64,000 nucleotides of DNA from Lethocerus indicus (taxonomy: Eukaryota; Arthropoda; Insecta; Hemiptera; Belostomatidae): the NCBI GenBank assembly GCA_019843655.1, contig JACDQD010000002.1, positions 3,234,585 to 3,298,584 of the forward strand, in the 5' to 3' direction. A model generated the notes under the pieces. The model was not told the DNA's origin. It saw nothing but the letters and a program-made list of their open reading frames with translations, and made no database searches. This document shows, piece by piece, positions 1 to 10,253 of the stretch. Numbering within the stretch: the first letter of the stretch is position 1; each line of letters begins with the position of its first letter. A program made the position numbers and the translations under genes.

Positions 1-1764
1 TCGTCAGTAGTAAACCGTTAGCAATATAGCCAGACAGCTTGTTTCATGACAGAACTAGAGATAAAACATTAAATAGTTCTGGGAGGTGTCTAATAGTATT
101 ACAACATACATTAAATACGAATAATCTTCCAATACATTCTCCCCGTAGTTCTAAATGTAATATATAATGAGTTATTGCAATATATCATACTCTGGCTAAC
201 GTGTTAACATCTTTCCCCCCTTTCGTACCGTACACAAATCGGATGAATGTAAGCGGGAGCTTAAAGCGATGCGAAGCTTGTTTAATGGCACAAAGAAGCT
301 TTAAACTGATGGGCCTATTCAGGGGATAATGTAAACCGTGTTTCCCCTTCGACGACTTAAGTCAAATTTCCGAATGTAATTAATTCCGCGCAATTTGTTC
401 AATATAGAAGTTCAGGACAATCTGTCTGTTTACAATTAATGTTAGTCACATCGTAAATAAATGTCATGGGCTAAAGGTATCCGTTCTCTACTACGGTTAA
501 TGAGGTACTGTTAATTTGTTCAGATTGTATCAGATATCAAAAGGAAATAAATGATAATTCATAAAAAAAACTGTATTAGCGTTAAAAATTTGTAACTGGC
601 CCGTAAAAGGCCAATGAATAAAGCTTTCTATCACAGAAAAAAAATCTAAAATTATTTACTTTTCTAAAGTATACACCAAATCTTAGGTCTGAAGAGGCGG
701 TTCAAAGGATGGGTTAAGTTATTGAAATAGGTCTTAAATAAAATTGTATTCGCTCTAATGCTCCACTAGAGGAATTCCTGAAAGTACTCGGGGGTCAAAA
801 AATATTCCATCTTAAAGAAGCGGTTGGGGGTTATTTAAAGTGGAGAATTGTGTCGGGGTGGTGCCACCCCCCCCCCTCCCATCACTGGGTATTCGATAAG
901 GATTCCTTCCGCTCTTAGGTAGAGAAATGATTCTTTAATAGCTTCAACAATGGGAAAGATAGGGACCAGAATAGGGGTTCGACCCATAAGTACATGGGAT
1001 GGTCGGTGGGGGTTGGGGTTTTGAGGGTGTCGACCCACCACCGAGAGATAAGCGCGTCCCGCACCAAGCTCCACTCCTAATATCGGCCCATAAAATTTGT
1101 ACCTCGACTCCGGCTAATACTTTACAGCTTGCTTTGCAAGCTACTCGACACTCAAAATCCGATTTGCGTCCCGCGTTAAAGCTTTACGACCGTCGGCTTT
1201 AATAATTGAAGAGCAACGGCGATGGGAAAGAATGGACTCTTAATTGAATGGGCTCGCGATTAAGCAAAAGCCGTTTAACCTTTAGATCGGTTCAAGACAC
1301 CCCCGAGATTAAATACACGAACTATAATACAACAGTCGATTCGACTGAATGTTTAAACTAAAATTTCTTTGTTTTCTGAAGAATGATTTATGTTATAAAA
1401 AAACGGACGCGAGTACAGAGAAATCGATGACACTCCAATATCACAATGACTATTTTAATTGGAATAATAAAAACGCATTCGTAATTATTGTCCGAACCAT
1501 TCTCGTCGCCATAAATTTATAAAGTGATTCCAGTTGTATTATTTAACTGAGCTGTAAGGCCAATAAATAATTGTAGCGCTCTAAATATTTTAGGTAGGAA
1601 TAGCCGAATGTAATATGAAAAGAATTTTCAACGGTAAGGTCAGTAGTATTCAGGGAGGAACCCGAGTATTGGTCCCGGTAGGTGTGAGATGCACGCTGTC
1701 ACCTCTATTATGCATCGGATTAAAGTCCCCGGAGTTTAGTGTGTGGGGGCGAGGTTAGATATAT

Positions 1765-1797
1765 GGCACGCGTGCCAATGTTGGCACGCTAATATTA
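1765..1797. repeat. Nested short palindromes
   Basis: GGCACGCGTGCC (1765-1776) is a perfect 12-base palindrome. It overlaps a second inverted repeat, GCGTGCCAA / TTGGCACGC, with a 2-base spacer (1770-1789). TAATATTA (1790-1797) follows directly. The TTGGCA / TGCCAA halves resemble NFI-type half sites. The function is inferred only; the symmetry is seen directly. Confidence 0.6.
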
Positions 1798-2800
1798 ATT
1801 CGTTTTCAAATTTTTCCTAAGGTCAATGTTTTCAGGGCACGTAATTATTTACAGGTTTAATTATCGTTCGTGGTCTCTTAAACTGTTCTCGATATCAAGT
1901 CTTTGAAATGTACAGTTGCTCAACCACTCCCGGTAGCCCATTTTGAAAGAAATCATACACTTAGAAAAGGATTTTGTGCAAAATTCTCGGGCAATTAATA
2001 ATAGAAATGCGCAGTCAACATCTTCAATAAAATACGACCCCGTGAATCATTTATACCATTACTATTTTCGCTTCCCCTAATGTAATTGCCGAGCAATGGA
2101 AAACCGGTCGGCGATGGAAAATGAACGGACACTGTAAAAGACCGAATTTTAAAAATGATTGCAACCATAAGTCAGAACCCGATAACAGTTATAATTTATT
2201 CAGACCTAATTTCGATTTGATTCGATGAGAGTACTGACATTTCTGGTTCCGCACTTTTTGCAATTTTTCACCGACAGTGACGAAATCAAAGAAGAGTTAA
2301 CTTCAAATTTTTAGCGAGGACAAGAGAGAAGAGCGGATATTTTTGATTTTGTTGATCCCAATATGACTTGTTGCTTTCTTTACAGAAAATATTTGACAAT
2401 TCACTGTATAAACCATCGTAGTGCATATTTTATTAACATTTTTATGTATCTGAATATTAAATTATAGTGGTTCAGAGGATAAAGACGAGGAAGCAGAAGG
2501 CTTTTTTCGCTTAAAATCTCATTTGCAGGTCTCATTCGCAATATTGCGTGTGCAGATCTTCCTCATACCGCTGGATACTTCTAATAGCCCTATACCAGTA
2601 CTGATACCGAATTAAAATATATATTTGTAAATTCTACACATACATTTTTTATATATAAGAGCTGTTGGCTTTAACCGGGGGCCTCTCAGTCGAATGTCGT
2701 ACATTTCATTTCAGCACGCTTTCCGAGAAATGTTGAGGAATTATTGGTGTGAGAGCTGTGGACTAATTGGCTGGTAGAGCTGGCTGCTTCTAGGGGGGAT

Positions 2801-2848
2801 AAGAGAGGGAGAGAGGGAGGGATGGAGGGATGGAGGGAGGGAGGGAGG
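2801..2848 (+). repeat. GGGA/GGAT purine-rich tract
   Basis: An imperfect run of GAGA, GGGA and GGAT words, nearly all purine on the plus strand. It is simple-sequence DNA with no coding sense. Confidence 0.7.
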
Positions 2849-3259
2849 CTTGTGGGCATCATTGGGGCTGGTGTCGGGCCCCTGTAATCTCTCCCCTGTC
2901 CAATCTCGGCACTTTTCTTCTGCTCTCTTCCTCCCTTATAAACCGGCTTCCTTCAATACTTCTCTATGTATCCCCCTCTGATCACAAGCTCAGCCACTCG
3001 TAATCCTCCGTCCATTGCACTATTGGTGACATTTTAGGCATCGCGAATAGTGTATTTTGTCCATAATTTCAATTGTGTTTTATGAATCGCTCATAACGTA
3101 TGCCGTTATTACGTTACGAGGATGGTATTCATTTCACAATAGAATCCAGATCGACATGAAATGATAAGTAATTTCGTTTAAATTTATCCGACTAACGAAT
3201 TAGTGTATATATAATATTATTAAGTAGAAAATGTACATCGTTGTCGTATAACGTAAATT

Positions 3260-3265
3260 TTTATT
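3260..3265 (-). other. Polyadenylation signal of NDUFA12
   Basis: AATAAA on the minus strand, 13 bases beyond the NDUFA12 stop codon (3278-3280). The distance is unusually short but workable. It supports this being the real 3' end of the gene. Confidence 0.5.
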
Positions 3266-3277
3266 TAATTTTGCCGA

Positions 3278-3995
3278 TCAACACTCGGCACTCTCGTCTT
3301 CCTCTTCCGGAGGATACGTTTTCGGATCCCACGGTGTAATTTTATCTCGGACGGTACAATAAGGCACGTACTGGTAACGTGTCCCGGACAAGTTAAGGTT
3401 CTGGTCCGACATCCATTTGTATTTGGGCCGGTGTCGGTCCTGAAACACGTGCCCTTACAAAATCTGTCGTCACAACACTCGGCCATAGCGAGTGCTCACT
3501 TCCATTCGTGTAATTCAGTTTAATTGAATTATTCAGAAATATAATACAGTAAATTCCAAATTTGTGTATTTGTAAAATCAGTCCTGAAATTTATTTTAAT
3601 TTATAGTACACATTTAACATGTCACACAAAATGAACATTGGCAGGAACAAAGATACTTCAGGAAGCTTCTGCTACTGGCGTTTTTAACTAATATTATATT
3701 CAGTTTACCTGTGAAGGCAACAAGTCCGTCCTGTGGTGAATCCAACCGTACCATTCGGCGGGTATTTGCGAGGCGTCATAATTGAAACCGACTCTCCGAC
3801 TGTACATCACCCATCGGTTCGTTCCTGGAAAATTGTTCCATAAACCCCTGGCGAGAAGCGCGTTTCTTCTTTCATTTATATTTTCTAAGAATAAATTGAA
3901 CGCTACACCCACCGAAGAAATAACGCCCGTTCTCGTAATATCTGTTGCCCAACGAATCCTCTCCGACCAGCTTTCCGAATTTCAGATTGTCCGTG
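3278..3995 (-). CDS. NDUFA12: NADH dehydrogenase [ubiquinone] 1 alpha subcomplex subunit 12 (B17.2), 3' three coding exons
   Basis: Accessory subunit of mitochondrial complex I, peripheral arm, needed for assembly and stability rather than catalysis. Three exons join in frame on the minus strand: 3995-3913, 3824-3709 and 3439-3278 (stop TGA 3280-3278), with introns of 88 and 269 bases bounded by GT..AG. The first exon encodes TDNLKFGKLVGED followed by GNRYYENGRYFFG, the family's LVGED..GN.YYE motif. The second encodes TNRWVMYSRR and IPAEWYGWIHHRTD, the family's RWV.Y and P.EW..W motifs. The third encodes KYKWMSDQNLNLSGTRYQY, then VPYCTVRDKITPWDP and an acidic tail PPEEEDESAEC. The assembled part is about 120 residues against about 145 usual, so roughly 30 N-terminal residues are missing. 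The acceptor before 3995 requires an upstream exon ending with two codon bases. A short exon starting at ATG 4154-4152 and spliced at a CG/GTACAT donor would restore an Arg there but gives only MASSR. Alternatively ATG 4015-4013 reads through in frame. NDUFAF2 is less likely because of the C-terminal VPY.T..KI..W.P block. Confidence 0.88.
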
Positions 3996-4284
3996 CTGAA
4001 AACACAGTTCACCATTGTCAATAGTATTAGAACATGCTCAGATAGAATTAAAAAAATATTGGATAAATTTGGAATCCGCGGATCGCATACAACTCTGGGG
4101 TACAAGCGCGTTCCGTACAAGATACTGCAACTTTATGTACCGCGATGACGCCATTTATTCGTTTTAAATATCATCAGCCATTTCTTATTTCACCGAACAA
4201 TACAATATATACTGTTTTAGAAAACAAAACAGACACACCAGTAATTTTTATTTCGTAGTCCACACTTGTATATTGGAATTATGT

Positions 4285-4786
4285 TTCCTTCTGCATTACA
4301 GTTTGAAAAGGACATCAAAACTGACAATAGTCAACAAATTGACAATATATAAAGCTATACTAAAACCGACACGGAAATACGGAATAGAACTATGGGTTTC
4401 CGCCAAGAAATCCAACAAACATTCCAGTCAAAAGTCCTTCGCACCATCCTTAATGCTCCCCGGTATGTTTCTAACCGCACAATCCATAATGACCTCAACA
4501 TACCGACAGTCGACGAAGTCGCAAAATCATGATTCCTTAAATTCCATTCCCGCCTCTCTCCACATCCTAATCCACTCGTTCAGTCCCTTTCCTCTTTTAC
4601 CCATCCATTTATCGACTTAAACGCCGCCGGCCTAGAGACTTTCTGTAGGCCGGATACAGGTCAAAAGTACCATCACTGGATGGCGTCTTTATCGAGCGAA
4701 ACAAGTGAAACTAACCGCAAACAAACCGCAATTGTACCTATAATTGGCATATAGTTGATTGTACAATAAATAAAGTTTAAAAAAAA
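4285..4786 (+). mobile_element. 5'-truncated Jockey-clade LINE, 3' end of reverse transcriptase plus 3' UTR
   Basis: Translation gives KRTSKLTIVNKLTIYKAILK, then YGIELWVSAKKSN and, after a small frame break near 4415-4425, FQSKVLRTILNAPRYVSNRT and HNDLNIPTVDEVAKS. This is the C-terminal end of Jockey-type non-LTR reverse transcriptases. The frame is broken by a short deletion relative to the copy at 17174 and by an in-frame TGA at 4530-4532, so it is dead. The 3' UTR ends with AATAAA (4765-4770) and a short A run (4779-4786), as expected for target-primed reverse transcription. It lies just upstream of the recognisable NDUFA12 exons, possibly in that gene's first intron or 5' flank. No clear target-site duplication is seen. 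Confidence 0.85.
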
Positions 4787-4990
4787 TTCTTCCTTACAGA
4801 GTGTGGTACGATTTAGTGTAATTTCGATTTTTAGGTAAAGTCAGGCTTAAGCCAAGCCGCACTGGTCCGGGATTTAGGCCGGGACGAAATGGTTATTGTC
4901 AACGGAATATGGGAATAGTATAACAGAGTGTAAGGGGGCGTGCGGTCGGCGGTGTGTGTAGCGCGGGGCGGCCGGCCATTCATCAGGTGT

Positions 4991-5034
4991 GGGCCGGGGG
5001 CGGCGGGGGTTGGGGGGGCGGCGGGGGCGGCGGG
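4991..5034 (+). other. G-rich block with G-quadruplex potential
   Basis: More than four runs of three to seven Gs separated by one- to three-base spacers on the plus strand, with a GGGGGCGGC-type pattern repeated. This satisfies the usual G-quadruplex pattern. It sits in a GC-rich patch (about 4920-5170) roughly 0.8-1 kb upstream of the visible NDUFA12 exons. It could be part of that gene's promoter region, but this is inference. Confidence 0.55.
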
Positions 5035-5039
5035 ATGGA

Positions 5040-5122
5040 CAGGGGACAATCGATGTTAGGCCGGGCCAGATCAGTCCTCGGCCCAGATTGATGTAGCGTC
5101 CTCTCGCGCTACCTGTCCCCTG
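5040..5122. repeat. Compact multi-hairpin (branched dyad) sequence
   Basis: The outer arms CAGGGGACA (5040-5048) and TGTCCCCTG (5114-5122) are perfectly complementary. Inside are a GGGCC / GGCCC pair around 5063-5083 and a perfect GTAGCG / CGCTAC hairpin (5093-5112, 8-base loop). Together they would fold as a closed branched structure of 83 bases. It could be a structured RNA, a cruciform-prone site or chance in GC-rich DNA. It does not match a tRNA: there is no T-arm. Confidence 0.4.
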
Positions 5123-6381
5123 AAATATAATCGCAGCCCGCTAATACGCAGCGCACGGCCTACCCGAACCAACCCCCATGCCACCCCCTCAACCACCCGC
5201 TTTTAATCTGCCCCTTTCTACGCACGGCACGTCCTTCGCGCCCCCAATGCCTACACACATTGTCGCCTTAATCCTCAACTATAATTTGAATTCCCCCGAA
5301 AAGCATTCCAGAATTTTTGTTCTTCTAAATATTAGCAATTTTGGTATCTATAAGTTTGTAAAGCCATCACTCGTGGCTATATTTCTTCATTTCATCCCAA
5401 ATATCTTCGCACTCGAAACTCCCCACGGGATCCTTTACATGGAGTCTACGAAACGAAAATTAACTTACAGCCATAGCGTTCTCAACGATCCAAAAATACC
5501 TCCATTCTGTCTTATTATCTTGAAAACGATGTGTATTTTTCTTAGTATGTCCATGAAGACAAGATTTGAAAATTTTTAACTGTAAAATGAAAATATTATA
5601 ATATTAGTTATTTTACATTGTTGCCGGGGTTCGAGGGCGAACGGATCGTCAGACGGTTAAACAGATGGTCGTAATATTTAAAATTTTAGAAGTGATAATA
5701 TTTAGTCTCGAACTAATAAGACTGCAATTGGTTTCGTGGTCGACTAATTTAACCAGAGTGTCGTCCGAGATACTATTAACAGAAAAGGTGAATTTCGGCG
5801 TACTTTCCGGGAATTGTTTGTCCTTTGTTGACACTGTCGCTAATTTATATACTGCTACTGCAATCTTACTAGCTGGAAATGGAACAGTAACATTTTCTGA
5901 TGAATGCTATTGTCAGAGTAATAGTGCTAATGTACATTTCATATAGATGAACCAAATACAAGTTCTATCAGTCTTGTAATTTTGTGTTGATTTATAGTAT
6001 ATAAAAATAATGTATATTTAGCCCAATCCTGGAATGACATAATTGTGTTCTAGTTCGTAACGACTGGTCGCAGAAATCGGTCCTTACGGCAATACAGTAG
6101 AACTCTGATTCAAGTTGTACAAATAGGAAAATTTATTTCGTGATGAGGAACGAAAAGAGACATGTTACTGTTGACGATTTGATATTGATTCTCTGGCAGA
6201 CACGAGGGACGGGCTTGCCAGTCGGTACCGGGGCTAGATATTGTGCCCGGATTCGGCACACTTGAAAAGCTCACCGCGGACCACATCAAACGGGTTTATT
6301 TCATGCGCAATTAGCGGCCCGATTAAACGCAATATAACCGCCGGTCGTGATGTCGCAGTCAAAAGAATCTGTTTTCCCAGT

Positions 6382-6404
6382 CGGCGGCGGCGGCGGCGGC
6401 GGCC
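6382..6404 (+). repeat. (CGG)n trinucleotide tract
   Basis: About seven CGG units in a row. In one frame it reads as an arginine run, but nothing around it supports coding. Confidence 0.75.
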
Positions 6405-8131
6405 GGGGTCAATTCAAACACGTCCAGACCCTACAGGGATTTCCATGAAAATGAGGTTTGTTCGTTGTAGAACACGTCGCCACTCTAATGAGCTTTTTCG
6501 GATAAACAGTCGGCCGATCGATCGATAGTGAAATTTAAATTCAAACCAGGTTTTAGTTTCACAGGCTTCAGGCCTGTGTTTGACACTGTTGTAACACGGT
6601 CGAAATTAGTTTTCTAAAATGTTTCAGTCCGAAATACGGCCTTCAGATATCGCGGATGTAATGAAAATATTTCATTTAAAGTTTTAAATAGAAAGGACAT
6701 TCGGACCTAGCGCTGAACTCATTGCAGTCACTTGTACACTCACGCTCATATACAATCGCACTTGAGAAGTTGAGAACGGTGCACTTTACTCTATTCACGG
6801 AATGACGGTATTGTGTCGCACTGAGGCCACACGAGTGGCAGGTCATCGAGTCCAAATGGAGGCCACATTTTTCTTCACCGAGAAATATGAATCGATTATA
6901 CGATAGCTCATCCATTAGTTTATATTATATTACCGAAGTTTCATCCTAACGACAACTGAGGACTCATTGTTTCCTATAATACGTATAATAATTGGCTCGA
7001 ATACATTTTTGAAATAAAGAGTACCCGAATAAACTCACATTTTAAATTGTGTCTTGTTTCCTACAGTCCAATTTTATTCACTAGGAGAAATACACAACGG
7101 GAATATATTTCTTCACTGAAAACTATATCCGGTATTATTTTGTTCTGGAGGAAGAGATACTTACCTATAATAGTAAATTAGGTGGGGAAGGAAGGAAAGT
7201 GTCATAATGTTGTCATTTGAGCTCAGACTACAAGGATAAGACAGTCAGGATAAGGCAACTCTCTCAGGACTTCATTAGCAATTCAAATGTGTTTACCTTT
7301 CAAACTCCAGGAAGGCACATTTTGAACATTCCATTAATGAAAACCGCCGAAATGTAATGCATAACAAATATATTGGTTTCTCTCCTTTTGTTCAAACAGA
7401 GCCAATGTGCAAACATTGGAATATATTGTCAATAACTTGCCCTACCGTGATGCCCATTATATTGGTTACATCGCGGGGAAAAGTGTCTGTACTGAAAATA
7501 TTCGTCTTAAGCTCAATTCCTCACCATCGTACATATTATTCCTTTGATAATTCAGTTAGAGACTTAGTAATCACGCATATTGTCAGAGTTGTCACTGTAT
7601 AATTGTCAATAGTGGATCTCAAAATGGTAAAAAGTTACTTTATGTTCGGTAAACTCAAACCGCTACAGCATACATTTTTCGAAAAGCACCCAATCTACAT
7701 AATAAGTAATATTAACGAATAATTTATATTCTCCTATAACCCAACCGGCGCTCATTTTATACATTGCATTTCTTCAAAAGAATATACCCCCATTCGAAAT
7801 TCATATTTACCTGAAAATTCAAACCCTTCGATTGACTGAAACTTATACGCAGTCAAAGAGACCTCATAGTAAATTCATTATTTGCCGTCCACTTATTAAT
7901 CAAGAGAACATCGGAATGCTGATGAATAATTCATGATAATTTATAACGCGATGGGCGTCATATTTGTAAACTCGTTGCGGTTTTCATCGACACGATGTGA
8001 TTTATTCAAGAAGATATCTTGCGCCCTCAAATAAGTTCTATTATTCAACGGGTAGGTCCGTCTGGAAACGGAATCGCAAGTAATCCTTCGGTAGAATGAG
8101 CTTGCATAAATTTAACTTCCATTCATTCAGA

Positions 8132-8152
8132 TCTCTCTCTCTCTCTCTCTCG
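8132..8152 (+). repeat. (CT)n microsatellite
   Basis: About ten CT units. (GA/CT)n words can bind GAGA-type factors in insects, but a run this short is equally well explained as a simple repeat. Confidence 0.8.
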
Positions 8153-10228
8153 CTTAGTTATTCGTTGCCTTCAATTGCCAGTGCACTTGGCCAGTTCAAT
8201 CTCCAAATTCCCACTGAATTGTATATTTCGGAAAAACATTTAAATGGCTGTTTAGACTCTCAGTGGAGGCCGATCGAAAATTATCACAGGAATTTTCTGT
8301 TACGATTGGATATATTGTTTTCGTATTTAATATCATTCGGAAGATCAATATATGGAAACAAGAATTTATCTTAATATATTTCCATTAATGAAAATTTTAT
8401 TTATTATATACTAAATTGTGTTTAAAAAAATATTAACGGTTTCCATTCATTTCAGTCTCATCATTCGGCGTCTGTATACGACACCTCCCAGTATAGTACT
8501 CTTTATTCATTGTTTGTAATACACAGGGTTGAAAAGAACCAATCTCGTTCAATCACGCGTCAATTCATAAAACCTGGGACCCTGTAAAAAAAATCGTTGC
8601 CAGCGTTCTTTCCTGGTTTATTCGACGTTGTTGACCCTCGACTTTGGGCCGGAATTGTGAGAAATTCGTCAGCAAATACGAAAAAACAAACACTAACAAA
8701 ACCAGTTAATACATTGAAAGATGGAGGGGGGGGGGAGCCGAAATCTTCAGGACATGAAACCCCCAAAAAACGTAAAAATTAATAAGAGTATATATTTTAT
8801 AATTATAATAATTCCATGTTGTCAGCCGAGCAGATTACCGGTGGTAAGGTAGTAAAAGCATTTCTATTATTAATTCCGATAGGGCAGCTTATGAAATCCC
8901 CATAAGATCTTTTGAAAATGGAATTTAAGCGGATTATAGAATTATATTGCACTACTATTGAACGTCATTATTACCTAATCTTCTATATATATTTACGGAT
9001 TAAGGCTGCGTACGTCCCAGTTGGTGACGGAGAACTCGGTTTTCAATAAATGTCCGCCCCTTTGTGTTTGGCCAGTGTCATGAGGTGATCCTGCCGGTGC
9101 AAAGGATAATTAAGTGCCGATACTGGGCTCAGAGGCCATGAATAATGCATTTAGCTTGGGTTGCAACCCTCCCCAGTGGGCCGGGACCAATGAAACGTTT
9201 CTGACAACATCATATCGGAAACTTAACAGATAATCCATAGGGGCGAGGGTCTCTCATAATCCTCTTAGTGCAACAAGGTGTGGTGGGGTGTGGGGGTGAA
9301 GGGGCTGAGGGGCCAATTCATTTAGGACAACCATCAAAACAGGTCGTCGGCTAAAAATGTCCCCCTTTTAATTGCTTTACTTCAGTCAGAAGCAAACATT
9401 TTTGTTGAAATCGTCTATAAACGTATTTTAAGCTGAGGCAGTGCACAACAACGTGTGTCACGTATGGAATGGCTTTCACATGACGGAACACTATTGGGGG
9501 ATGTAATTGAGTTTCATACAAGTTCATGAAGTTCACTCGGGGTTGTTTTTCTATTATTATCAGTCTAGTTGTTTATTATTATTTTGTCAAAACGTATATG
9601 TGAAAATTTTACTGAACACATGTGTACAGTATTATTGAAGTATATACTTTAAAAAGGGAAACCGATGGATTACCAATCTAAAATAAAATTTTAAGTTAAA
9701 TATTGTAGAAGATAAACAAAACGGCACATTAAATTAATATTCACACCATACGTTTATAAATGACGGGAAAATTATATTTTATGGCAGAAGTAATCAGCGG
9801 GAACTGCTTGAACTTTTTATATTTTGTAAATTTTATCGGAATAACGTTTTATTGTGGCGGCCATCGGATGCAGCTGTTGGATAGGGATTTCAGCTCTTTG
9901 TATTTGTTGAGACATTGTTGATCCCCGTGATTTTCCGACTGGCGTGTCCCGTCAGAATAAACCAGATACCGGCCGGGGAATATTCCGCTCCGACACCTGT
10001 TATTAACCGGAGTTCGAATATCTTCCCAATAACTGGCGGCAGAATGTTAACCGCCCGCTAATCGGTCGATTGAACTTCGACCAATGCATACTAATGGGTC
10101 TTCAGTTTAGCGCGTTTTCCCATCACCGTCAATGGACCGAGCGCCAAATTCACAGTTCCAATTTATATACTTAATATAGTTATATATTTTTTTAAATACC
10201 GAGATTCTTGCTAGCGTCTATACCTACG

Positions 10229-10253
10229 CTAGACCGGTTTCGGCTTCTCACCC
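10229..10253. repeat. Fragment of the GACCGGTTTCG repeat family
   Basis: Contains GCTAGACCGGTTTCGGCT followed by TCTCACC, matching the core of the foldback element arm at 18219-18228 and the copy at 45641. The neighbouring sequence has decayed. Confidence 0.5.

Larger units (their letters stand above)
1..3259. other. Gene-less stretch downstream of NDUFA12
   Basis: No reading frame here resembles a known protein and none has convincing splice sites. It is mostly AT-rich sequence. It holds a nested palindrome near 1765-1797, a GGGA-type purine tract near 2801-2848, and a TATAAA word at 2937-2942 without a convincing initiator downstream. It lies beyond the 3' end of the minus-strand NDUFA12 gene. 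Confidence 0.5.

Noticed and set aside
2937..2942. TATAAA box
   Set aside because: No initiator or coding exon at the expected distance.
3265..3486. Cys-rich minus-strand frame starting MAECCDDRFCKG
   Set aside because: It is a shadow of the last NDUFA12 exon in another frame.
7169..7211. Minus-strand ATG followed by a TATTATAG/GTAAGT donor, checked as NDUFA12 first exon
   Set aside because: The peptide (MTLSFLPHLIYYY) has none of the conserved NDUFA12 N-terminal residues.
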